Notes under the pieces: generated by a model | Told to the model about the DNA's origin: nothing | The model's database searches: none | The model's input: only the letters and a program-made list of their open reading frames with translations | Program-made: the position numbers and the translations under genes | Source: Actinomycetospora sp. NBRC 106375 | GTDB lineage: Bacteria; Actinomycetota; Actinomycetes; Mycobacteriales; Pseudonocardiaceae | Direction: 5' to 3' | NCBI RefSeq assembly: GCF_030269665.1 | Contig: NZ_BSTS01000009.1 | Span: 225,912 to 289,911 of the forward strand | Length of the DNA stretch: 64,000 bases | In this document: one piece after another, positions 25,240 through 33,570 of the stretch | Layout of the letters: each line of letters starts with the position of its first letter | How positions within the stretch are numbered: the stretch's first letter is position 1

Positions 25240-25309
25240 GTGATCACGGGTGTCGTCATGCACGTCCGTACGCCCGGGAGGTGCGTGGGGACGCCCGTGA
25301 TCTCCCTGG
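25240..25309. repeat. 70-bp palindromic repeat, unit A
   Basis: Begins GTGATCACGGG and ends GACGCCCGTGATC followed by TCCCTGG. The ends are inverted copies and much of the interior is also complementary, so the unit can fold into a long imperfect hairpin. A second copy follows at 25335. Confidence 0.7.
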
Positions 25310-25334
25310 CGGGCGGGGCGAGGACCCCCGCCGC

Positions 25335-25404
25335 GTGATCACGGGCGACGTCATCCACCTCCGGACGCTCGCGAGGTGCGTGGCGACGCCCGTGATCTCC
25401 CTGG
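25335..25404. repeat. 70-bp palindromic repeat, unit B
   Basis: Direct copy of unit A with about eight differences over 70 bases, 25 bases downstream, just before the 3' end of the PIG-L gene. Several differences keep the hairpin paired. Confidence 0.7.
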
Positions 25405-25420
25405 TTCGGGGGCGGCGGCC

Positions 25421-26134
25421 TCAGCCGAACACCTCGAACGCGAGGCGCGCCGGCCCGTCGCCGCCGGTGGTCATGAGGACGATCTCCCGCGCCTGCTCGA
25501 GGACGGGCCGGGGGTCGAGCGCCGAGAGGTAGGCGTGCTGCTCGGCGAGCGAGGCGATTGCCGCCTCCCGCCACCCGGTGACGTCGACGGCGTGCGTCGG
25601 TTCCGTGGACGCGGCCACGGCGACGTGCCGGACGCCGTTCCAGGGTTCGAACCCCTCGTCGAGGAGCTCTCCGAAGACCCACCGGTTGCCCGCGTCGCCG
25701 ACGGCGTCGATGGTCGCGCGGCCGACGGCGCGGTGGTCGGCGCTGTTCCACGCCCCGGGGCCGAAGGTGTCGCGGTGACTCGGCACGACGACCAGCTCGG
25801 GGCGCGCGCGGCGGATCTCCCGCGCGAGATCGCGGCGCAGGTCGAGGCCCTCGACGACCACGCCGTCACGGTGGCCGAGGAAGCGGACCTCGTGCACCCC
25901 GACCGCGGCCGCGCTGCGCCGTTCCTCGTCCTCGCGCACGGGCCCCGCCTTCTCCGGCGGCATGTCGTGGATGCCGGCCTCGCCGCGGGTGACGAGCACG
26001 TACGACACCGGGCGCCCGCCCGCCGTCCACGCGGCGACGGCGGCGGCGGTGCCGTACTCGAGGTCGTCGGGGTGCGCGGCGATCGCCAGCGCGGACGACC
26101 AGTCGTCGGGCAGGGCGGGCAGCTCGCTGTTCAT
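25421..26134 (-). CDS. PIG-L family deacetylase (LmbE-like)
   Basis: 237 residues from ATG 26132-26134. The zinc and catalytic motif is AIAAHPDDLEYGTAAAVAAW (AHPDD at 20-24). The second conserved region is VVVPSHRDTFGPG with SADHRAVG supplying the third ligand. Family members remove acetyl or other acyl groups from sugars (mycothiol MshB, Mca, bacillithiol BshB). This protein is shorter than MshB/Mca (around 290-300) and its substrate is open. The promoter overlaps a MerR-type dyad and appears leaderless. Confidence 0.9.
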   Translation of the reverse strand: MNSELPALPDDWSSALAIAAHPDDLEYGTAAAVAAWTAGGRPVSYVLVTRGEAGIHDMPPEKAGPVREDEERRSAAAVGVHEVRFLGHRDGVVVEGLDLRRDLAREIRRARPELVVVPSHRDTFGPGAWNSADHRAVGRATIDAVGDAGNRWVFGELLDEGFEPWNGVRHVAVAASTEPTHAVDVTGWREAAIASLAEQHAYLSALDPRPVLEQAREIVLMTTGGDGPARLAFEVFG

Positions 26135-26140
26135 GCCGAC

Positions 26141-26171
26141 AGCGTGGAACCTCGACCAACGTCGAGGTCAA
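26141..26171 (-). promoter_or_regulatory. MerR-type promoter of the PIG-L gene
   Basis: On the minus strand TTGACC (26166-26171) and CACGCT (26141-26146) are separated by 19 bases, the over-long spacing of MerR-activated promoters. The spacer is filled by the dyad ACCTCGAC-CAAC-GTCGAGGT (26149-26168). The -10 ends 7 bases before the ATG, implying a leaderless mRNA. Confidence 0.5.
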
Positions 26172-26237
26172 GCGCGGTGTGACCGCGCCACCCGTCGGGC
26201 ACCTCTCCCCGAGCGCACCCGGACGGGGGACGAGCCT

Positions 26238-27878
26238 GTGACCAGTGCAGATGCCGACGAACGCGGTGGGACGGGCACGATCGGGGGCGAATCCGACACA
26301 CGCAGCGCCGACCGGGGGCTGCGCAAGGACCTCGGTTTCTGGTCCCTGCTCGCCGCCGGGCTGGGCAGCGTCATCGGGTCCGGCTGGCTGTTCTCCTCGC
26401 TCTACGCCGCCCAGGACGCCGGGCCGGCGGCGATGCTCGCCTGGGTGATCGGCGGCGCGCTGATGCTCTGCGTGGCGCTGGTGTTCGCCGAGCTGGGCAT
26501 GACCAAGCCGGAGTCCGGCGGCCTCGTGCGCTACCCGATGTACTCCCACGGCGGGCTCGCCGCCGGCATCGTCGGGTGGGCGAACTGGATCAGCTACGTT
26601 GGCAACCCGCCGACCGAGGCCGCCGGCGTCGTGCAGTACGCCTCGGCGTACCTGCCCGGCGTCTACGACGGGGACCAGCTCACCGGCCTCGGCGTCCTGC
26701 TCGCCGTCGTCCTCATGGCGGGCTTCGTCGCCCTCAACTGGTTCGGGGTGCGGCTCTTCGCCCGCGCCAACACCACCGCCACGGCGATCAAGATCGTGAT
26801 CCCGGTGGCGACGGTCGCGCTGCTGATCGCGAGCGGCTTCGACACCACCAACCTCACCGACCACGGCGGCCTCGCCCCGTACGGCTGGGGCGCGGCGCTG
26901 GGCAGCATCGCGACGGCCGGCATGGTCTTCGCCTACACCGGCTTCCGCAACGTCGTCGAGCTCTCCGGCGAGGCCCGCGACCCGCGCCGCACCGTCCCGC
27001 GCGCCCTCATCGCCACCATCGTCATCACGATCGTGCTCTACCTCGGGCTGCAGCTCGCCTTCCTCGGCGCGGTGCCCGACGGTGCGCTCGCGGGCGGCTG
27101 GCACGGCGTCAACTTGGACTCGCCGTTCGCCGACCTCGCGATGGTCCTCGGCCTGACCTGGCTGTCGTGGACGCTGATCGCCGACTCGATGATCTCCCCG
27201 TCCGGCTCCGGCATCGTGTTCACCGCGGCCAACGCCCGCAACGTGTTCGGGCTGGCCAAGAACGGGTTCTTCCCCCGGTGGCTCGTCGGGCTCAACGCCC
27301 GCGGCGTGCCCGCCCGCGCGCTGGCGGTCAACTTCGTCGTCGGGCTCGCGTACCTGCTGCCGCTGCCGAGCTGGCACGCGATCATCTCGGTGACCGGCTC
27401 GATCGCCGCGTTCACGTTCCAGATCGGCGCGGTCTCGCTCGTCGCCTTCCGCAACGCCGGCTTGACCGCGCCCGACACCCGCCTGCGCGGCATGCGCGTC
27501 GTCGCGCCGTTCGCGTTCGTCGTCTCCTCGCTGATCATCTTCTGGGTGTCGTGGTCGAAGCTGTGGATCGCGATGATCATCGTGGCCCTCGGCGTCGTCG
27601 TCTACGCGGTGACGTGGGCGCGCGGCGGCCGGGGCACGGCCGAGCTCGTCGGCGGCGCCTGGCTCGTCGTCTACCTCGTGGGGATCACGGGGCTGTCGGC
27701 GATCGGCAGCTTCGACGGCGCCGGCTGGATCCCGGCGCCGTGGGACAGCGTCGTCGTCGCGGCCTTCTCGCTGGCGATCTACGCGTGGGGCGCGTCGGCC
27801 GGGACGACCTACATGCGGGCGCGGCCGGAGATGGTCGCGCGGCTGCGGGCCGAGGCAGACGCCGACCGCGCCGCGTGA
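26238..27878 (+). CDS. APC-superfamily amino-acid permease
   Basis: 546 residues from GTG 26238 behind a GGGGGA stretch. About 12-14 membrane helices. Helix 1 carries the APC signature LRKDLGFWSLLAAGLGSVIG, then SGWLFSSLYAAQDAGP. Helix 6 holds GMVFAYTGFRNVVELSGEAR with DPRRTVPRALI following, the most conserved region of the family. It is close in form to aspartate:proton symporters (YveA type) and other acidic amino-acid carriers; the substrate is an estimate. Divergent from the PIG-L gene, 103 bases apart. Confidence 0.92.
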   Translation: MTSADADERGGTGTIGGESDTRSADRGLRKDLGFWSLLAAGLGSVIGSGWLFSSLYAAQDAGPAAMLAWVIGGALMLCVALVFAELGMTKPESGGLVRYPMYSHGGLAAGIVGWANWISYVGNPPTEAAGVVQYASAYLPGVYDGDQLTGLGVLLAVVLMAGFVALNWFGVRLFARANTTATAIKIVIPVATVALLIASGFDTTNLTDHGGLAPYGWGAALGSIATAGMVFAYTGFRNVVELSGEARDPRRTVPRALIATIVITIVLYLGLQLAFLGAVPDGALAGGWHGVNLDSPFADLAMVLGLTWLSWTLIADSMISPSGSGIVFTAANARNVFGLAKNGFFPRWLVGLNARGVPARALAVNFVVGLAYLLPLPSWHAIISVTGSIAAFTFQIGAVSLVAFRNAGLTAPDTRLRGMRVVAPFAFVVSSLIIFWVSWSKLWIAMIIVALGVVVYAVTWARGGRGTAELVGGAWLVVYLVGITGLSAIGSFDGAGWIPAPWDSVVVAAFSLAIYAWGASAGTTYMRARPEMVARLRAEADADRAA

Positions 27879-28253
27879 TCAGTCGACGAGCGCGACCAGG
27901 CGCTTCGGGGCGATGACGCGGTAGGCGTCGGTGACGACCGCCCGGACCTCGTCCCAGTCCGGCCCGCCGGGCTCGACGTCGAGGCGCAGGCCGAGCCACC
28001 CGCGGTGGCCCACGTACGGCGGGACGAAGAACCGGTCGGGCTCGGCGTCGACCATCTCCTCCTGCACGCCGACGGGCGCGGCGACCCAGATCGCGTAGTA
28101 CTCGCTGCCGTGGTGACGCCCGACGTAGCTGGCGAACATCTTGCGCACGAACCAGCTCGGCGAACCGTGGCTGATCTTCTCGGTCGCCTCGGGCAACGCG
28201 AGACAGACCTCCCGCAGGTGCGCGACGAGCCGCTCCTCCTCCACGGCGAGCAT
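27879..28253 (-). CDS. MmcQ/YjbR-family protein
   Basis: 124 residues. Pattern of the MmcQ/YjbR (DUF419) fold: VCLALPEATEKISHGSPSWF, VRKMFASYVG, VGHRGWLGLRLD and the helix VRAVVTDAYRVIAPKRLVA. These small CyaY-like-fold proteins are annotated as DNA-binding, but the function is unproven. Its stop codon lies directly after the stop of the convergent permease gene. Confidence 0.9.
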   Translation of the reverse strand: MLAVEEERLVAHLREVCLALPEATEKISHGSPSWFVRKMFASYVGRHHGSEYYAIWVAAPVGVQEEMVDAEPDRFFVPPYVGHRGWLGLRLDVEPGGPDWDEVRAVVTDAYRVIAPKRLVALVD

Positions 28254-28258
28254 CGTGC

Positions 28259-28429
28259 CTACAGGAGCAGCGAGCCCACCAGGGTCGCGAGGACGAACAC
28301 CGCGAGCACGATCAGCGTCAGGATGCGCAGCCAGGGGCGGTGCGTCGTCACCCCGGGCTCGGAGGCACCTTCGGTGGAGTCGCCGGTGGCGTCTCCGGTG
28401 GCGTCGGTGCGTGCGGCGGGCTCGGTCAT
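28259..28429 (-). CDS. 56-residue single-span membrane protein
   Basis: ATG 28427-28429 with GGGAGGA directly upstream; stop at 28259-28261. The first 30 residues are Thr/Asp/Glu-rich (contains TGDATGDSTEGASEPG), then RPW and one hydrophobic helix (LRILTLIVLAVFVLATLVGS) at the C-terminal end, as in a tail-anchored protein. No family recognised. It ends 5 bases before the MmcQ gene on the same strand. Confidence 0.65.
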   Translation of the reverse strand: MTEPAARTDATGDATGDSTEGASEPGVTTHRPWLRILTLIVLAVFVLATLVGSLLL

Positions 28430-28472
28430 CGGGTCCTCCCGGACGCGGGCCTGGAATCGGACACTCGACAGG

Positions 28473-29486
28473 TTATCGCCCGTCGGGAGTGCCGTGCCGA
28501 CCGGTGGACCGCGGCTCGCCCCGCCGCGCGGCGACGGGGTCCTCGACGGCGGCGCGGTGCCGCGGCGCGCGGGGTGCCGGCACGGCGCCCTCGGGGGCGC
28601 GGGGAGCCACCGGCAACGGGCCCGAGACCGGCGAGGCCGACGGCACCGGGATCAGGTCCGGCAGGGGATCCGACAGCGGATCCGGGCGGGCAGTCCTGTC
28701 CGCGACGCGCGGCTGCCCGTACGGCGGGGTCGGTCGCGGGCGACGGCGTCCGGTGACGTCCGACCCACCGGCCACCGTCCGTCCGCGCGTCGGACCGAAC
28801 GACAGCGCCGACGCGAGCCCGGGGTCGCCGGACACCGCTCGCAGGACGGGACGCGCCGGCGCGGACTCCCGGCCCGGCGTGGCCGTCGGCGGCGACGGCA
28901 CCGCGCCGCCCGCGCGGACGGTGAACGCGTCGGTCGTCGCGTCGGTCGTCGCGTCGGCGACGGGTGCCGGTGCGACCGCCGGAGCGGAGGCGGCGGTGAT
29001 GGCAGGAGCGGGAGTGACGGGAGGGGCCGGTGAGGTGGCGGGGGCGGGACGGGCCGGACGGCGGGCCCGGATCGCCACGCGCGTGGGCTCGCCGGGCACC
29101 ACCTCGGTGCGAGCGGCACGTTCCGCAGGCCGCACACCTTCTCGATCATGCGCACCGTGCCCCTCGCCCATCGGCGCGGAGCGCGAGCGCGGCCGGGCGG
29201 GCCGCACCGGGACCGGCACGATCTCCTCGACCGGCGCCGGGACCGGCACCGAGGCCGCGGGCGCGGGCGCGCGACGGCCCCGCAGGTGCTGGGCGGCCGC
29301 GGAGAACAGGTAGAGCAGGCCGACGAGGGTCCAGAAGGCGACGATCACCAGCTGCACGACCGTCGGGGGATCGCTGAGCATCGCGATCTGAACGCCGGCG
29401 ACGGCCAGGCCGGCCACGCCGAGCACGAGGGCGAACCGCGAGCGGGTCGTCAGCTGCCACCGGGGCCTCGAAGGCTCTCGTGCCAC
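28473..29486 (-). CDS. Hypothetical membrane protein with long disordered tail
   Basis: 337 residues from GTG 29484-29486. Two N-terminal helices (FALVLGVAGLAVAGVQIAML and VVQLVIVAFWTLVGLLYLFS) and then some 260 residues that are Pro/Ala/Arg/Val-rich and surely disordered (PAPATSPAPPVTPAPAI and similar). No recognised domain. The exact start is uncertain; a GTG two codons upstream is possible. The tail composition could reflect interaction with the wall or nucleic acid, but this is speculation. Confidence 0.6.
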   Translation of the reverse strand: MAREPSRPRWQLTTRSRFALVLGVAGLAVAGVQIAMLSDPPTVVQLVIVAFWTLVGLLYLFSAAAQHLRGRRAPAPAASVPVPAPVEEIVPVPVRPARPRSRSAPMGEGHGAHDREGVRPAERAARTEVVPGEPTRVAIRARRPARPAPATSPAPPVTPAPAITAASAPAVAPAPVADATTDATTDAFTVRAGGAVPSPPTATPGRESAPARPVLRAVSGDPGLASALSFGPTRGRTVAGGSDVTGRRRPRPTPPYGQPRVADRTARPDPLSDPLPDLIPVPSASPVSGPLPVAPRAPEGAVPAPRAPRHRAAVEDPVAARRGEPRSTGRHGTPDGR

Positions 29487-29580
29487 GCACACCTCACAGA
29501 CCGCACGGAAACCGACACGTCGAGGAGGCCGCTTCACCCTCCCGGGTGCTGCATCGGACGCGGAGGGCGAAACGTAACGG

Positions 29581-30363
29581 TCAGGTCGCGGCCTGGCAGG
29601 TCGCGCACCAGAACAGGTTCCGGCTCGCGTGGGACCGGCGCTGGATCTCGGTGCCGCAGACCCGGCACGGCCGGCCCGTCCGGCGGTACACGTACACCTG
29701 ACGGCCGCGCCCGGTGCGGTGTTCCGGGCGCACGGTGTGGATCCCGCCACGTCGCACACCGTCGGCGAGCAGCGCGACGAGATCCGCCCACACCGCGTCC
29801 CACCGCTCCCGCCCCAGCGACCGGCCGGGCAGGAGCGGGTCGAGACCGTGCCGGAAGAGCACCTCGGCGCGGTAGACGTTGCCGACGCCCGCGATCACCG
29901 ACTGGTCCATGAGCAGCGTCGCGAGCGGCGCCCGCGACCGGGAGATCCGCCGCCACGCGGTCTCGGGGTCGGTGTCGCGACGCAACGGGTCGGCGCCGAG
30001 CCGGGAGCGCAGCCCCTCGACCTCGCTCTCGGTGAGCACCTCGCAGGCGATGGGTCCGCGCAGGTCGGCCCAGTGCGTCGGACCGACCATGCGCATCCGG
30101 ACCTGCCCGCGCGGCGGTGTCACCTCGCCGGCGCTCAGCGAGAACTTGCCGTAGAGCCCGAGGTGGACGTGCACGACGAGGTCGTCGGCGTAGACGTGGA
30201 AGAGGTGCTTGCCGTGCGCGTCGGCGGACTGCAGCACGCGCCCGTCGACGAGCTCGGCGTCGCGCGCGAACCGCCCCTGCGGCGAGCTGACCGACACCGA
30301 GGACCCCACGAACCGCTGGGTGTGGGTCCGCACCAGGCGGCGGATCGTGTGGCCTTCGGGCAC
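29581..30363 (-). CDS. nei2: Fpg/Nei-family DNA glycosylase-lyase (Nei2-like)
   Basis: 260 residues. Base-excision repair enzyme removing oxidised bases and cutting at abasic sites. The catalytic Pro2-Glu3 is at the mature N terminus (MPEGHTIRRL); the conserved Lys is in HGKHLFHVY; the helix-two-turn-helix is LLMDQSVIAGVGNVYRAEVL; the zinc finger is CRVCGTEI...FWCATCQ at the C-terminal end. The order nei2-rpiB matches M. tuberculosis Rv2464c-Rv2465c as I recall it. ATG 30361-30363. Confidence 0.94.
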   Translation of the reverse strand: MPEGHTIRRLVRTHTQRFVGSSVSVSSPQGRFARDAELVDGRVLQSADAHGKHLFHVYADDLVVHVHLGLYGKFSLSAGEVTPPRGQVRMRMVGPTHWADLRGPIACEVLTESEVEGLRSRLGADPLRRDTDPETAWRRISRSRAPLATLLMDQSVIAGVGNVYRAEVLFRHGLDPLLPGRSLGRERWDAVWADLVALLADGVRRGGIHTVRPEHRTGRGRQVYVYRRTGRPCRVCGTEIQRRSHASRNLFWCATCQAAT

Positions 30364-30391
30364 GGGCCTGCCTACCCCGGCGCCGCCGGCG

Positions 30392-30862
30392 TCAGTCCTG
30401 CGGCAGCGCCGGCGGCTCGCCCGTCTGCTCGTAGGCGGTGAGCATGTCGATGCGGCGCTGGTGACGCCCGCCCTCGAACGCCGTGGCGAGGAACGCGGAG
30501 ACGATCTCGGTCGCCTGCTCCGCCGTGTGCATCCGCGCGCCGACGGCGACGACCTGCGCGTTGTTGTGCTTGCGGGCGAGCTGCGCGGTCTCGACGCTCC
30601 ACGCGAGCGCGGCGCGGCAGCCCGGCACCTTGTTCGCCGCGATCTGCTCGCCGTTGCCCGACCCGCCGATCACCACGCCCAGGCTGCCCGGTTCGGCGAC
30701 CGTGCGGAGCCCGGTCGCGACGCAGTACGGCGGGTAGTCGTCGTTCGGGTCGAGCTCCTCCGGGCCGACGTCGACGACGTCGTGGCCGGCCCGGGCCAGC
30801 TCGCGCAGCAGATGGGCCTTGAGGTCGAACCCGGCGTGGTCCGATCCGAGGAAGACGCGCAC
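30392..30862 (-). CDS. rpiB: Ribose-5-phosphate isomerase B
   Basis: 156 residues from GTG 30860-30862. Interconverts ribulose-5-phosphate and ribose-5-phosphate in the pentose phosphate pathway. RpiB/LacAB signatures: VFLGSDHAGFDLKAHL at the start, VVIGGSGNGEQIAANKVPG in the middle (the actinobacterial form has SGNG with Ser where others have the catalytic Cys), and RKHNNAQVVAVGAR. This Ser variant is the known mycobacterial-type active site. It ends 28 bases upstream of nei2 and is divergent from the ligase gene. Confidence 0.95.
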   Translation of the reverse strand: MRVFLGSDHAGFDLKAHLLRELARAGHDVVDVGPEELDPNDDYPPYCVATGLRTVAEPGSLGVVIGGSGNGEQIAANKVPGCRAALAWSVETAQLARKHNNAQVVAVGARMHTAEQATEIVSAFLATAFEGGRHQRRIDMLTAYEQTGEPPALPQD

Positions 30863-30959
30863 GCCGCGCAGTGTGGCAGGTGTGACACGGACCGCCGACA
30901 GGCCCGCGATCCGGGGCTCGGAAACATCCCCGTGACACACCGACCCTAGGTTGACCGCC

Positions 30960-33542
30960 ATGGCAGGGCGACCGTCGGACCACCGGCTGACACCCGCGCG
31001 CGAGGTGGTCCTCGGTGTCGAGGAGGAGTTCCACCTCGTCGACCTCGAGACGCGCTCGGCGGTGCCGCGGGTGCCCGAGCTGCTCGACGAGCTCCGGGCC
31101 CTCGACGGCGAGGCCTTCGCCGCCGAGCTGAAGCCCTCGATCATCGAGACGAACTCCCGGCCGACGACGGATCTCGCCGACCTGCGCACCGATCTCGTGC
31201 GGCTGCGCGGGATGCTCGCCTCGATCGCCGAGGACCGGGGGCTCGGCGTCGTCGGGGCGGGCAGCGTCCCGCTGATCGACGGGTCGGCGACGGGCATCAC
31301 GCCCTCGCCGCGCTACGAGCGGATGCGCGACGAGTACCAGATGCTCGCCTTCGAGCAGCAGATCTGCGGGACGCAGGTGCACGTCGACGTCCCCGACCGC
31401 GACACCGCGATCACGGTGATGCAGCACAGCGCGCCGTGGCTGCCGGTGCTGCTCGCGCTCTCGGCGAGCTCCCCGTTCTGGAAGAGCGAGGACACCGGCT
31501 ACGCCAGCTCCCGCACCCTGGCCTGGCACCGCTGGCCCACCGCCGGCCCCCCCGCACCCCTGCGCGACGCCGCCGACTACGACGCGCTCATCGCCGACCT
31601 GCTCGCCACCGGGACGATGTCGGACCCCGGCATGGTCTATTTCGACATGCGGCCCTCGGCGCACCAGGACACCGTCGAGGTGCGCATCTGCGACGCCAGC
31701 CCGAGCGTCGACGGCGTCGTCCTCATCGCCGGGCTGTCGCGTGCCCTCGTGCGCCACGGGGTGCGCGCCCGCCTGGAGGGTCGGCCGACGCCGCGGCACC
31801 GGGCCGAGCTGCTCCGCGCGGCGAGCTGGCGGGCCGCGCGCTCGGGCCTGGAGGGCGACCTCGTGGACGTCGCGGGCCGCGAGCTCGTGCCGCCGTCACG
31901 GGCGGTGCGCCTCATGCTCGAGCACCTGGCCGACGACCTCGACGAGGCCGGCGACCGGGACGTGGTCGAGGAGCTGGCGCTCGAGGCCCTCGCCCGCGGC
32001 AGCGCCGCCGCCCGCCAGCGCCAGCGCGCCAACCGCAGCGGGGGCCTCGAGGCCGTCGTCGACATGCTCGTCGCCGAGACCCGCGGCGCGCCGGACTCGC
32101 CCGTCGACGCCCCGGTGTCCGAGACCGTCGCGCCGGTCCTGCTCGCCGACTACGCACCCCCGGCCTACGACGAGGCCGTCGCCGAGGACGGCACCGTGCG
32201 CCCGGCGTACTCGTGGCTCGTCTCGACCCTCGAGCGGATCGGTCCCTCCGGCCTGCTCGTGCACGAGAAGAGCCGCGACGCCGAGCAGCGCGCCCGCGGC
32301 ATGTACTTCCCGCAGGGCGAGGACGCCGAGCGGCTGTTCCCCCTCGACCTCGTCCCGCGGCTGATCACCGCGGGCGAGTGGGGGACGCTGACCGAGGGGC
32401 TGGTCCAGCGCGCCCGCACGTGCGAGGCGCTGCTGCAGGACCTGCACGGCGAGCGCGCCTGCCTGCACGACGGCCTGCTGCCCGAGGCGGCCCTGCGCTG
32501 GCTGCCCCAGCCGCACGAGGCCGCCATGAACCTGCACGCCGGGGCGGTGCGGGCGCTCGTCAGCGGCCTCGACCTGGTCTGTGACGGCGAGGGCGAGTGG
32601 AAGGTCCTCGAGGACAACCTGCGGATCCCGTCGGGCATCGGCTACGCGATGGCCGACCGCCGCGTCGTGCGCAGCGTCCTGCCCGAGCTGCAGGCGCCCA
32701 ACGGCGTCCTCGACGCCGACGAGGGCGCGGCGATGCTGCGCGACGCGCTGCTCGCCTGCGCACCGCCCGCCGCGGGCGACGAGCCGGTGCTGGCGCTGGT
32801 GACCGAGGGCCCCGTCGACTCGGCGTACTTCGAGCACCGGATGCTCGCCGAGCAGATGGGTGTGCCGATCCTCACCCCCGGCGAGCTGCGCGCGGCGGCC
32901 GGCATGATCACGATCGCCGAGTCCGGGCGCCCGGTCGACGTCCTCTACCGGCGCATCGACGAGGAGGTCCTCCTGACCGCGCCGGACGCCGCCGGCCGCA
33001 CGCTCGGCGGGCCGGTCCAGGAGGCCGTGCGGACGGGCCGGCTCACGCTGGGCAACGCGCCGGGCAACGGCCTCGTCGACGACAAGGGCGTCTACCCCTT
33101 CATCTCGGCGCTGACCGAGTACTACCTCGGCGAGAAGGCGACCCTGGCGGCCGTCCCGACCTGGGCCTGCGCGGATCCCGAGCAGCGCGAGCACGTCCTG
33201 ACCCACCTCGACGAGCTGGTGCTCAAGCCCGTCGACGGTTACGGCGGGCAGGGCATCGTCATCGGGCCGCACGCGACCGAGCGGGAGCTCGAGGACGTCG
33301 CACGCGCCGTCCGGGCGGACCCCGCGGCCTTCGTCGCCCAGGAGACCATCCGGATCTCCACCCACCCCACCTTCACCGGCGCGACGCTCGAGCCGCGCGT
33401 GGTCGACCTGCGGGCGTTCGTCGTCCTCGCCCCCACGCCGACGGTGCTGCCCACGCCGCTGACACGGGTCGCGCCCGCCGACTCCCTCGTGGTCAACTCC
33501 TCGCGCGGCGGGGGCTCGAAGGACACCTGGATCCTGCGCTAG
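30960..33542 (+). CDS. Fusion ligase: GCS2 (glutamate-cysteine ligase-like) plus circularly permuted ATP-grasp
   Basis: 860 residues from ATG 30960. Residues about 15-370 are a GCS2-type carboxylate-amine ligase (LGVEEEFHLVDLETR, ELKPSIIETNSRPT, YQMLAFEQQICGTQVHVDVP, then PSAHQDTVEVRICDASPSVD). Residues about 410-860 are a circularly permuted ATP-grasp (DUF404/DUF407 type): GMYFPQGEDAERLF, DLVCDGEGEWKVLEDNLRIP, SGIGYAMADRR, ELVLKPVDGYGGQGIVIGPH, with SSRGGGSKDTWIL at the C terminus. Both halves form peptide-like bonds using ATP. It is followed after 28 bases by the amidotransferase gene. Probably makes the peptide backbone that the next enzyme amidates. Confidence 0.88.
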   Translation: MAGRPSDHRLTPAREVVLGVEEEFHLVDLETRSAVPRVPELLDELRALDGEAFAAELKPSIIETNSRPTTDLADLRTDLVRLRGMLASIAEDRGLGVVGAGSVPLIDGSATGITPSPRYERMRDEYQMLAFEQQICGTQVHVDVPDRDTAITVMQHSAPWLPVLLALSASSPFWKSEDTGYASSRTLAWHRWPTAGPPAPLRDAADYDALIADLLATGTMSDPGMVYFDMRPSAHQDTVEVRICDASPSVDGVVLIAGLSRALVRHGVRARLEGRPTPRHRAELLRAASWRAARSGLEGDLVDVAGRELVPPSRAVRLMLEHLADDLDEAGDRDVVEELALEALARGSAAARQRQRANRSGGLEAVVDMLVAETRGAPDSPVDAPVSETVAPVLLADYAPPAYDEAVAEDGTVRPAYSWLVSTLERIGPSGLLVHEKSRDAEQRARGMYFPQGEDAERLFPLDLVPRLITAGEWGTLTEGLVQRARTCEALLQDLHGERACLHDGLLPEAALRWLPQPHEAAMNLHAGAVRALVSGLDLVCDGEGEWKVLEDNLRIPSGIGYAMADRRVVRSVLPELQAPNGVLDADEGAAMLRDALLACAPPAAGDEPVLALVTEGPVDSAYFEHRMLAEQMGVPILTPGELRAAAGMITIAESGRPVDVLYRRIDEEVLLTAPDAAGRTLGGPVQEAVRTGRLTLGNAPGNGLVDDKGVYPFISALTEYYLGEKATLAAVPTWACADPEQREHVLTHLDELVLKPVDGYGGQGIVIGPHATERELEDVARAVRADPAAFVAQETIRISTHPTFTGATLEPRVVDLRAFVVLAPTPTVLPTPLTRVAPADSLVVNSSRGGGSKDTWILR

Positions 33543-33570
33543 ACGTGCCGACGGAGGAGGACGACAGAAC

